64,000 nucleotides of DNA, taken from contig CANKBJ010000001.1 of the NCBI GenBank assembly GCA_947479905.1, positions 1-64,000 of the forward strand. The letters are read 5' to 3'. Of this stretch, positions 46,649 to 54,901 are shown in pieces; positions within the stretch are counted from its first letter, which is position 1; every line of letters starts with the position of its first letter. Origin of the DNA: Bradyrhizobiaceae bacterium (GTDB taxonomy: Bacteria > Pseudomonadota > Alphaproteobacteria > Rhizobiales > Xanthobacteraceae). The translations under genes and the position numbers were made by a program. The notes beneath the pieces were generated by a model. It was not told the origin of the DNA. It made no database searches and saw nothing but the letters and a program-made list of their open reading frames with translations.

Positions 46649-47356
46649 TCAGACAGCGATGGTTGTCAGCAATTTGTCGCGCTCTGCGGCGTTGTCGGCG
46701 CGGCCACTGAGCACGATCTGGCCTCGCTCGATGACCGCGAAGCGGTCGCAGACGGTCAGGGCCTGATGCACGTTCTGCTCGACCAGCAGAATGGCGCATC
46801 CGGATTGCTTCATTTCCTTGATGATGGCGAACAGGTCGGCGACGATCATCGGCGCGAGACCCTCGCTCGGCTCGTCGATGAGCAGCAGCTTCGGCGTACC
46901 AATCATGACGCGGGCCATCGCCAGCATCTGCTGTTCGCCGCCGGATAAAGTGGTGCCGTGCTGCTGGCGGCGTTCGGCAAGACGCGGAAATCGCACATAG
47001 ACCTTCGCCAGCGCTGCGCGGTCGCCCGCGGCATCGCGGCCGGGCACCTGCAAATAGCCGAGGGTGAGGTTCTCCTCGACGCTCAGACCGGGAAAAATGC
47101 GGCGGTCTTCCGGCACGAAGCCGGCGCCACGGCGGGCGATGCGATCGGGATTGAGGCCGTCGATCCGCTCGCTATTGAGTGTGATCTCACCCTCGGTCGG
47201 CTTGACCCAGCCGGCGATGGTCTTGAGCAGCGTGGTTTTGCCGACGCCGTTGCGCCCGAATATGCCGAACACCTCGCCGGCGGCGACCGTCAGGTCGATG
47301 CCCTGGATGATGTGGCTGAGCGCGTAATGGGTGTGGAGATTGCGGATGACGAGCAT
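46649..47356 (-). CDS. ABC transporter ATPase (LivF-like), second cluster
   Basis: 'IFGRNGVGKTTLLKTIAGW', 'LSGGEQQMLAMARVMIGTPKLLLIDEPSEGLAP'. Confidence 0.92.
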   Translation of the reverse strand: MLVIRNLHTHYALSHIIQGIDLTVAAGEVFGIFGRNGVGKTTLLKTIAGWVKPTEGEITLNSERIDGLNPDRIARRGAGFVPEDRRIFPGLSVEENLTLGYLQVPGRDAAGDRAALAKVYVRFPRLAERRQQHGTTLSGGEQQMLAMARVMIGTPKLLLIDEPSEGLAPMIVADLFAIIKEMKQSGCAILLVEQNVHQALTVCDRFAVIERGQIVLSGRADNAAERDKLLTTIAV

Positions 47357-47358
47357 GG

Positions 47359-48102
47359 TCAGGCGTGCCCGAAATAGGCGGTCTGCACCGCCGGATTGGC
47401 GCGGACATCGGCGGGTGAACCTTCAGCCAGCTTCTGACCCTGGTACATAACGACGACATGATCGGACAGGCTCATGACCAGCCCGATGTCGTGCTCGATC
47501 AGCAGCACGGTCACGTCGGCGGCCAGCGATCTGATCAGTTCCGCCGTATCGCGGGTATCGCTGTGACTCATCCCCTGGGTCGGCTCATCGAGCAGCAGCA
47601 CTTTCGGTTCGCAGGCCAGAGCAACCGCGACTTCAAGGCGACGCTGCTCGCCATGCGACAGTTCGCCGGCGGTGTATTGTGCCTTGCCGGAAAGGCCGAA
47701 CCGTTCCAGCAGATCATCCACCCGCCGCTGCGCCACGCGGCTCGAGCGCACCGGCCGCCATGCCATCGACACCGGTTCGAGAATTTGCGCGGCAAGCCGC
47801 AAGTTTTCCGCGACCGTCAGCTCGAAGAACAGATTGGTGATCTGAAACGAGCGCGCGAGGCCGGCCGCCTGCATGCGATAGGGCGGCTGCCCCGTGCAGT
47901 CGACGCCCTCGATCAGAACCTGGCCGTCGCGCGGTCTTATCGCGCCGGATATCAAGTTGAACAAGGTCGACTTGCCGGCGCCATTCGGGCCGATCACGGT
48001 GGTGATGCGGTTGCGCGCAATGCTGAAGCTGACCTGATCGACGGCACGCAGACCGCCGAAGTTGACCGAGAGATCGCGGATTTCGAGAATCGGCGCGGTC
48101 AT
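47359..48102 (-). CDS. ABC transporter ATPase (LivG-like), second cluster
   Basis: 'VIGPNGAGKSTLFNLISGAIRPRDGQVL', 'LSHGEQRRLEVAVALACEPKVLLLDEPTQGMSHSD'. Confidence 0.92.
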   Translation of the reverse strand: MTAPILEIRDLSVNFGGLRAVDQVSFSIARNRITTVIGPNGAGKSTLFNLISGAIRPRDGQVLIEGVDCTGQPPYRMQAAGLARSFQITNLFFELTVAENLRLAAQILEPVSMAWRPVRSSRVAQRRVDDLLERFGLSGKAQYTAGELSHGEQRRLEVAVALACEPKVLLLDEPTQGMSHSDTRDTAELIRSLAADVTVLLIEHDIGLVMSLSDHVVVMYQGQKLAEGSPADVRANPAVQTAYFGHA

Positions 48103-49088
48103 TGTTTCGGCTCCCGTGCCAGCATCCGCTCGATAAGCGGCCGGACGCTGCCCATCAGTCCTTTCGGCAGGAATATCACCGCGCCCATGAACAGGAGCCC
48201 GATGACGATCAGGTGGTGTTCGGTGTAACTGCCGATGACGGACTTGAGCACCGTCAGCAGGACGCTGCCATAAAGCGCGCCGACCAGCGTGCCGGCGCCG
48301 CCCGTCACCACGGTAATGACCGCGTTGCCGGAGGTGGCGAAGAAGAAAAGCTCCGGCGAGACGAAGCCGCGCAACATCGGGTAGAGCGCGCCGGACAGCG
48401 CGGCGACCATGGCCGCGAGGACATAGGCAACCAGCCGTGGCGTCATCGTGCGGTAGCCGAGAAACGGGATGCGCGCCTCATTGGCGCGCAGCGCGATCAG
48501 CAGGCGCCCGAATGGCGTGTCGAGGAGATAGGCCGACAGCGCATAGAGGATGACGATGAGCGCCAGCACGAAGAGAAAAAAGCCGGCCGGCGAAGCGCTC
48601 GACACCGACGCGATGCCGAGATTGATATTGATGACAGGGACACCGATGAGGCCGTCGGACGCGCCGAGCGCGCGCGTGTTGTAGACGATCTTCGCGGCGA
48701 CCTGTGCCATGCCGAAGGTGATGAGCGCGAAATACACGCCGCGCACACGATTGACGATGAAGCCGCCGATCAGTCCGGCAAGTGCCGCGACAACGGCGGT
48801 GGCGGCGAAAGCCGCCCAGAAAGAGGGGATCACCATCAGGACCAGCGCGGACAGATAGGCGCCAAGACCGAAATACAGCGCCTGGCCGAGCGACAACAGC
48901 CCGGTGTAGCCGAGCAATATGTCGACCGAGAGGGCAAGGCCGGCGAATATCAGCGCTTCGGTGGCTAGCCGCAGATAGAACGTGTCGTTTGTGGCGACGC
49001 CGAAGGCTGCCACGGCAAGCGATGCCGCGACCAGAATGGCGACGAGCACATGGCTCGCCCGCATCGATCGGGTGAGGGCGTCAACCAT
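48099..49088 (-). CDS. ABC transporter permease (LivM-like), second cluster
   Basis: 'ILLGYTGLLSLGQALYFGLGAYLSALVLM', 'RGVYFALITFGMAQVAAKIVYNT'. Confidence 0.9.
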   Translation of the reverse strand: MVDALTRSMRASHVLVAILVAASLAVAAFGVATNDTFYLRLATEALIFAGLALSVDILLGYTGLLSLGQALYFGLGAYLSALVLMVIPSFWAAFAATAVVAALAGLIGGFIVNRVRGVYFALITFGMAQVAAKIVYNTRALGASDGLIGVPVININLGIASVSSASPAGFFLFVLALIVILYALSAYLLDTPFGRLLIALRANEARIPFLGYRTMTPRLVAYVLAAMVAALSGALYPMLRGFVSPELFFFATSGNAVITVVTGGAGTLVGALYGSVLLTVLKSVIGSYTEHHLIVIGLLFMGAVIFLPKGLMGSVRPLIERMLAREPKQ

Positions 49089-49977
49089 GACCGAGCCGTC
49101 CAAACAGGCCCTGCGGCCTCACCATCAGCATGACGACCATGATTCCGAACACGATCGGGTCCGACCACACCGGCGAGATGTAGAGCGATACAATTGCCTG
49201 GATCTGGGTCAGCAGCAGTCCGGCGACCACGGCGCCGGCGATGCTGCCCATGCCGCCGACAATGACGACGGTAAAGGCCATCAGGATGAAGTCGCGGCCC
49301 ATGGTGGGAAAGATCGAATAGATCGGCGCCAGAAGAACGCCGGCGAGGCCGGCAAGCGCCACACCGAAGGCGAAAGCACCGGCATAAACATGCTGCACCG
49401 GAACCCCGAGCGAGGCGGCCATGTCGCGGTCGAAGGCCGCCGCGCGCACCATGGCGCCGAGCCGCGTCCGGTAAACCACGAAGGCGACGGCGGCGATGAT
49501 CGCCGCGCCGACGACGATCAGAAACAATCGATAGGACGGGACGAAGATTCCGAAAGCTTCGACACCGCCGGTTATCGGCGTTTCCGGCCGATGCGGATTG
49601 GGCCCGAACACCAGCCGGAACGCGTCCTCCAACAGCAACCCGAGTCCAAAGGTCAAGAGCAGCGTCCGCACGTGACGGTCGCCGCTATGAAAGACACGCT
49701 GGATCAACCCGCGCTCGACGAGGTAGCCGACCGGCAACATGACCAGCGGCACCAGGATCAGCAGCAGCCAGAACGGCAGGCCGACCGACGATAGCGCGAA
49801 AGCGATGAAAGCGCCGAGGGCGTAGAATTCGCCATGCGACATGTTGATGACGTCGAGCAGGCCGAAAATGATCGTCAAGCCGAGCGCAACGAGGATCACC
49901 GCCACACCGAGCACGAGGCCGATGAGCATCTGGGGCGCCAGAACGAACTGGAAGTATTGGATCGCCTCGGACATCAT
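49081..49977 (-). CDS. ABC transporter permease (LivH-like), second cluster
   Basis: 'LGLTIIFGLLDVINMSHGEFYALGAFIAF', 'FTVVIVGGMGSIAGAVVAGLLLTQ'. Confidence 0.9.
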   Translation of the reverse strand: MMSEAIQYFQFVLAPQMLIGLVLGVAVILVALGLTIIFGLLDVINMSHGEFYALGAFIAFALSSVGLPFWLLLILVPLVMLPVGYLVERGLIQRVFHSGDRHVRTLLLTFGLGLLLEDAFRLVFGPNPHRPETPITGGVEAFGIFVPSYRLFLIVVGAAIIAAVAFVVYRTRLGAMVRAAAFDRDMAASLGVPVQHVYAGAFAFGVALAGLAGVLLAPIYSIFPTMGRDFILMAFTVVIVGGMGSIAGAVVAGLLLTQIQAIVSLYISPVWSDPIVFGIMVVMLMVRPQGLFGRLGHG

Positions 49978-50007
49978 CGTGCCTCGTGAACCCGGCCAGT
50001 GGTGAGA

Positions 50008-51180
50008 CTAGAAGCGCGTGCAGGTATCGGGGCCGATGGCGTCTTCACCCTTGACCTGACCGACGATGGTGAACTTGCCGCCGGTGACCTTGACGACGTA
50101 CATCGTCTGCACCGCCTGATGGTCGCCGCCGCGCAGCGTCTTTTCGCCCTGCGGCGTCATCCATTTCAGGTCCTTGAACGCCGCCCGCACCTTGTCGGTA
50201 TCCGTCGCCTTGGCTTTCTCGACCGCGGCCTTGTAGGCGTAGATCAGGCCGTAGCTGTCGGCGCCGTAGAGATCCGGGTCCGACTTGTTCGCTGCCTTGA
50301 AGGCGGCGACGAACTTCTTGTTCTCCGGCGTGTCGATTTCGGCCGAATAGCCGACGCCGGTGACGAAGCCTTCGGCCGCCTTGCCGATGGCGCCGAGGTT
50401 CTGAGCGGTGACGGTGCCGGAGGCGCCGACCACGGTCAGATTGTTGAGCAGGCCGAATTCCTGCAACTGCGTGAACAGGCGCACAGTGTCGTTGCCGGCG
50501 ACCGAGGTGTAGAGTACCTGCGGCTTGGCGGCGCGCAACTGGCCGAAATACTGCGTGTAGTCCTTGCTATCGAGAGGCGCGAAAACCTCGCCGGTCGAGT
50601 TGGCGCCGACCTTTTCGGCGCTCGACTTGAATGCCGCGACGGTGGAGCGGCCCATTTCATAATCGGGGCCGAGATAGAAGACCTGCGCCTTCGGCTTTTC
50701 CTTCGACAGCCACACGGCGAGCGCCGACGACTGTTGACCGGCGCGCGCGTTCACTCGAAACACATTCGGCGAGCACTTGTCCGCCGTAATGGAATCGGCA
50801 AACGACACGGTGGTCGCGATCAGCTTGCCGGCGCGCTCGGCGACCTGACCCACGGCCAATGTCGAACCGGAATTCACTGTGCCGGTGAGGAAGTCGACCT
50901 TGCCGACCTGGAACAGCTTGTCGGCCTTCTGCACCGCCACCGACGGGTTGGCTTCCTCGTCTTCGAAGGTCAGTTCTACCTGCCGGCCCATGATGCCGCC
51001 GGCGGCGTTGACTTCCTTGGTCGCCAGTTCGAGACCCCATTTCACCTGCTGGCCGATGCCGGCATAGGTGCCGGACAGCGGCGTCACCACGCCGATCTTG
51101 ATCGGATCCGCGGCATAGGCGCCGCTGAGCGCGGTGGCCGACAAGAGCGCCGCGAGAATAGCCGTACGTTTCTGTGTCAT
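50008..51180 (-). CDS. ABC transporter substrate-binding protein (Peripla_BP_6), second cluster
   Basis: Signal peptide; 'DPIKIGVVTPLSGTYAGIGQQVKWGLELATKEVNAAGGIMGRQVELTFEDEEANPSVAVQKADKL'. Confidence 0.92.
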   Translation of the reverse strand: MTQKRTAILAALLSATALSGAYAADPIKIGVVTPLSGTYAGIGQQVKWGLELATKEVNAAGGIMGRQVELTFEDEEANPSVAVQKADKLFQVGKVDFLTGTVNSGSTLAVGQVAERAGKLIATTVSFADSITADKCSPNVFRVNARAGQQSSALAVWLSKEKPKAQVFYLGPDYEMGRSTVAAFKSSAEKVGANSTGEVFAPLDSKDYTQYFGQLRAAKPQVLYTSVAGNDTVRLFTQLQEFGLLNNLTVVGASGTVTAQNLGAIGKAAEGFVTGVGYSAEIDTPENKKFVAAFKAANKSDPDLYGADSYGLIYAYKAAVEKAKATDTDKVRAAFKDLKWMTPQGEKTLRGGDHQAVQTMYVVKVTGGKFTIVGQVKGEDAIGPDTCTRF

Positions 51181-51233
51181 CGTTTTCTCCCTTTGGATTA
51201 TTGACGGCGGCCGGCGGCCGCCGCGCATTGCAC

Positions 51234-52037
51234 TCAAGAACCCTTGAATTTCGCCGGCCGCTTGCCGTGGAATGCCTCCACGCCTTCGCGGAAATCGTCG
51301 GACTGCCGCAAGCGGCTGTAGCAATGGCCTTCCAGTTCGATGGCGATCGCCAGCGTCGAATCCTCCGTGTCGTTCAGCAGCTTCTTGGCGGTACGCTGAG
51401 CCAGCGGCGAGAATGTCAGCAATTCATCGACCAGCGCATCGGTCGCCGCTTCGAGTTTGTCGTCCGGCACGCATTCGGTGGCGATGCCCCAGTCGAGCGC
51501 CTGCTTGCCGGCGATGCGCTTCGAGCGCATCACGATGTCCTTGGTGCGGGTGACGCCGACGATCTTTTGCAGGCGGGCCGAGCCGCCGGAGCCCGGAATC
51601 TGGCCAAGCTTCTGCTCTGGCAATGCGTAGAAGCAGGTTTCCGATACAATGCGGAAATCGCAGGCGAGCGAGATTTCAAAGCCGACGCCGAAGCAGTAGC
51701 CGCGGTTGGCGACGATCACCGGCTTCGCGCAGCGCGCTGGCGCCGCGATGTTCCAGGCGAGCTTCGAGACATGTTCGGGCGATGCTTCCATGAAGCCCTT
51801 GATGTTGCCGCCGCTGGAGAAATGCTCGCCGATGGCGCGCAGCACGATCACGCGCACGCGGGCGTCCTCATCAAGCGCTTCGAACACCAGCCGCAACTGG
51901 TCGCGCTGCGGCATCTCGATCACGTTGAGCGGCGGGCGGTGCAGCACAATGTCGGCGCGCTGTTTGGCAGCATCCAGTTCCACTTTGAAGCCGTTAAGCG
52001 CTGCCAGGCGCGGGTCGTCGAATGTCATCGGGGTCAT
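51234..52037 (-). CDS. Enoyl-CoA hydratase/isomerase-family protein, HmfE-like position
   Basis: Crotonase fold 'IGEHFSSGGNIKGFMEASPEHV', 'GYCFGVGFEISLACDFRIVSE'; last of A-B-C-D-E order; function by synteny. Confidence 0.75.
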   Translation of the reverse strand: MTPMTFDDPRLAALNGFKVELDAAKQRADIVLHRPPLNVIEMPQRDQLRLVFEALDEDARVRVIVLRAIGEHFSSGGNIKGFMEASPEHVSKLAWNIAAPARCAKPVIVANRGYCFGVGFEISLACDFRIVSETCFYALPEQKLGQIPGSGGSARLQKIVGVTRTKDIVMRSKRIAGKQALDWGIATECVPDDKLEAATDALVDELLTFSPLAQRTAKKLLNDTEDSTLAIAIELEGHCYSRLRQSDDFREGVEAFHGKRPAKFKGS

Positions 52038-53584
52038 GCAGCGGTTCCTTGTGAGCGTGACTTGTCTTCGGCCTCGAACTCGCCCGCGACCAGCATGCGG
52101 CGCAGCAGTTTTCCGACCGGTGATTTCGGGATGTCCGCCACGTAAACGTAGCGGCGCGGTCGCTTGAAATTGGCCAGGCCCGACGTGCGGCAGAATTGAT
52201 CGAGTTCCTCGTCGGTCACCGCGGCGCGGCGCTTGACGAAGGCGGCGACGATCTTGCCCCAGCGTTCGTCCGGAAGGCCGACCACCGCGACTTCCGACAC
52301 GGCGGGGTGCAGCGACAGGCAGCTCTCGATTTCGACCGGCGAAACGTTTTCGCCGCCGGTAATGATCATGTCATCGGCGCGGCCGGTAACGAACAGGTCG
52401 CGGTCGGCGTCGAGATACCCGGTGTCGCCGGTGAAGTACCAGCCCTGACGCAACGACTTGGCGTCCGATTCCGGGCGCCGCCAATAGCCTTCGAAGGACT
52501 CGTCGCCGGCCAGAAGCGCGATGATCTCGCCTTCCTCGCCGACCGCGGCGATTTCGTCGGGCGATACCGCGCCGAGTTTCACCACGCGGATGCGCTGATT
52601 GATGCCGGCGCGGCCGGCGGAGCCGGGCTTGGCCGGCGCATTCTGGTCGATGGTGAAGGTGTAGATTTCCGACGAGCCGTAGTGATTGACGAACAGATCG
52701 GGCTTGAAAGCGGCATCAAGCTTCTTCAGCAGACCGTCGGTCATCGAAGCGCCGGCGAAGCCGAGCTTGCGCACCGAACTGATGTCCGTGGCAGCGAAAC
52801 GTTCGTTATGAACGAGGTCGTGGTAGAGCGTCGGCACCAGATAAAGATTGGTGATCTTCTCGGATGCGATCAGAGCCAGCGCCTTTTCCGTCTCGAAACG
52901 CGGCAGGCAGACAAAGGTGCCGCCGATCAGCGACATCGCCAACAGCGAGCGCACGCCCATCGTGTGATAGAGCGGCATCACGCCGAGGGTGCACTCGTTT
53001 CTGCCGTAGAGATTTTGCGCCACATGGGCGACGGCGGCGGCGCGTTCGGCGCGTTGGCGGCGCGGCACGCCTTTCGGCTTGGCCGTCGTGCCGGACGTGT
53101 AGAGCATGACCGACCAGGCGTCGGCGCCGGCGCGCGGTTCGGCGTCGGGGACATCGCGCTCGATCAATGCGGCAAAGGAGATTTCGCCAGGCAGGACCGC
53201 GTCGAGCGAGATACGCCGGCGTGCCATCGCTTCGCGCGACGCGTGCACGGCTTCGGCGGAGACGTCCTCGAAAACCACGGCCTTGGCTTCCGAATTCTCG
53301 ACGGCGTAGTCGATTTCGTCGGCTTTCGCGCGCCAATTGACCGGGGTTATGACGATACCGGCGAACTGGCAGGCCCAGTGAATGGTCGCCGCCTGCCAAC
53401 GGTTTTGCAGCAGCGTCAACAAATGGTCGCCCGGTTTGAGGCCGAGTTCATCGAAGCCTGCGACCACGGCCGAGATCCGGCGATACCATTGCGCGTAGGT
53501 GAAGCGGACCGTTGCGTCGACGATGGCGAGCGCTTCCGGGTCGCGTTCGACGCTGGCGCGAAAACTGTTGCCGAGGTCAAGCAT
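52034..53584 (-). CDS. AMP-forming acyl-CoA synthetase, furoyl-CoA synthetase candidate (HmfD-like)
   Basis: 'VMLYTSGTTAKPKGVPRRQRAE', 'YFTGDTGYLDADRDLFVTGRADDMIITGGENVSPVEIE', adjacent Mo-hydroxylase genes. Confidence 0.8.
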   Translation of the reverse strand: MLDLGNSFRASVERDPEALAIVDATVRFTYAQWYRRISAVVAGFDELGLKPGDHLLTLLQNRWQAATIHWACQFAGIVITPVNWRAKADEIDYAVENSEAKAVVFEDVSAEAVHASREAMARRRISLDAVLPGEISFAALIERDVPDAEPRAGADAWSVMLYTSGTTAKPKGVPRRQRAERAAAVAHVAQNLYGRNECTLGVMPLYHTMGVRSLLAMSLIGGTFVCLPRFETEKALALIASEKITNLYLVPTLYHDLVHNERFAATDISSVRKLGFAGASMTDGLLKKLDAAFKPDLFVNHYGSSEIYTFTIDQNAPAKPGSAGRAGINQRIRVVKLGAVSPDEIAAVGEEGEIIALLAGDESFEGYWRRPESDAKSLRQGWYFTGDTGYLDADRDLFVTGRADDMIITGGENVSPVEIESCLSLHPAVSEVAVVGLPDERWGKIVAAFVKRRAAVTDEELDQFCRTSGLANFKRPRRYVYVADIPKSPVGKLLRRMLVAGEFEAEDKSRSQGTAA

Positions 53585-54086
53585 GGACGGGGGCCTCCCG
53601 GAGTAATTTCGCGGCATCGAGCGCCGCGGCCAGAATCGGGGTGTAGCCGGTGCAGCGGCACAGATGGCCGCCGAGAAATTCACGCAAGTCCGTCTCGCTC
53701 GGCGCGGCGTGGCTGCGCAGGTAGGTGTCGAGCGACATCAGAATGCCGGCGGTGCAGAAGCCGCACTGCAAGGCGTGATGGCGGCGGAAGGCCTCCTGCA
53801 GCACCGACAGGCGGCCGGGCCGCGGCGCCAGCCCTTCGACGGTGCGGATCGTTGCGCCGTCGGCTTGCACCGCCAGCGTCAAACAGGCGCGCGCCGGCAT
53901 GCCGTCGATCTCGATGGTGCAGGCGCCGCAGACGCCATGTTCGCACCCGACATGGGTGCCGGTCTGGCCCAGTTCATGGCGCAGGAAGTCTGTCAGCAGC
54001 ATGCGCGGCTCGGCATCGGCCTCGACGGCGCGGCCGTTGAGCGTGAAGCGCACGCGATGGCGTCGATCGGCGCTCAGGCGAGGCAT
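53577..54086 (-). CDS. 2Fe-2S subunit of Mo-hydroxylase (HmfC-like)
   Basis: 'VGCEHGVCGACTIEIDGMPARACL', 'CGFCTAGILMSL', 'GHLCRCTGYTPILAAAL'. Confidence 0.88.
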   Translation of the reverse strand: MPRLSADRRHRVRFTLNGRAVEADAEPRMLLTDFLRHELGQTGTHVGCEHGVCGACTIEIDGMPARACLTLAVQADGATIRTVEGLAPRPGRLSVLQEAFRRHHALQCGFCTAGILMSLDTYLRSHAAPSETDLREFLGGHLCRCTGYTPILAAALDAAKLLREAPVHA

Positions 54087-54901
54087 CGGCGTGCCTCCTC
54101 GATTGCTGCGCGGCCCATACGGCGGACAAGCTCGCGGCGATAGGGCGCGGTGGCATGCAGGTCTTCGCGCGCATCGAGTTGCCAGGCGAAGGCGTCGAGC
54201 GCGTCGTCGAGCGCGCCACCGTCGAGCACGGGAAAGTCGCGCCGCTCCGGCCGGTCGGCGACGCCGCCGACAGCGATGCTGATGCTGTCGCGCGACACGG
54301 AGGCGGCGCAGGCGACGATGGCGAAGTCGCCATGACGGCGTCCAAATTCCTGAAACGCCGTGCCGGTGTTGGCGCGCGCGACCGGCACGCTCACCGCTTC
54401 GATCATCTCGTCTGGCGCGCGCGCCGTCGACATCATGCCGGTGAAGAACTCGGCGGCCGGCACGCTGCGCCGCTTGCGGCGCGACGATAATTCTATGGTG
54501 CCGCCGAGCGCGAGCATAACCAGCGGGATTTCGGCGCTCGGATCGGCATGGGCGACCGAGCCGCAGATCGTGCCGCGGCTGCGCGTCTGGGCATGGCCGA
54601 CCCACGGCAAGGCCGCCGCCAGCAGCGGCTGGTGTCGCGCCAGCTCCGGCCAGGCCAGCAGTTCGGCCTGGCGCACGCCGGCGCCGATGCGGATCGCATT
54701 GCGACCGGCATCGATCTTCCTGAGTTCAGGCAGATGCATGATGTCGACCAGCAGCTTCGGCCGCGCCAGCCGCATCGACAGCATCGGCAGCAAAGTCTGG
54801 CCGCCGGCGATCACACGCGCATCATTGCCGTTTTCCGCGAGCGCGGCATGCACGTCCGCGAGCGTCTCGGCGCGCTGGTAATCGAAGCGGGAGGGCTTCA
54901 T
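54074..54901 (-). CDS. FAD-binding subunit of Mo-hydroxylase (HmfB-like)
   Basis: 'ARVIAGGQTLLPMLSMRLARPKLLVDI', 'TRSRGTICGSVAHADPSAEIPLVMLALGG'. Confidence 0.88.
   Translation of the reverse strand: MKPSRFDYQRAETLADVHAALAENGNDARVIAGGQTLLPMLSMRLARPKLLVDIMHLPELRKIDAGRNAIRIGAGVRQAELLAWPELARHQPLLAAALPWVGHAQTRSRGTICGSVAHADPSAEIPLVMLALGGTIELSSRRKRRSVPAAEFFTGMMSTARAPDEMIEAVSVPVARANTGTAFQEFGRRHGDFAIVACAASVSRDSISIAVGGVADRPERRDFPVLDGGALDDALDAFAWQLDAREDLHATAPYRRELVRRMGRAAIEEARRCLA

Noticed and set aside
49999-51204. 401-aa plus-strand ORF opposite the second Liv binding protein
   Set aside because: Antisense shadow ORF with no recognisable domain.
52196-54040. 614-aa plus-strand ORF opposite the CoA ligase and 2Fe-2S genes
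   Set aside because: Same reason: antisense to strong coding genes with composition typical of GC-rich shadow frames.
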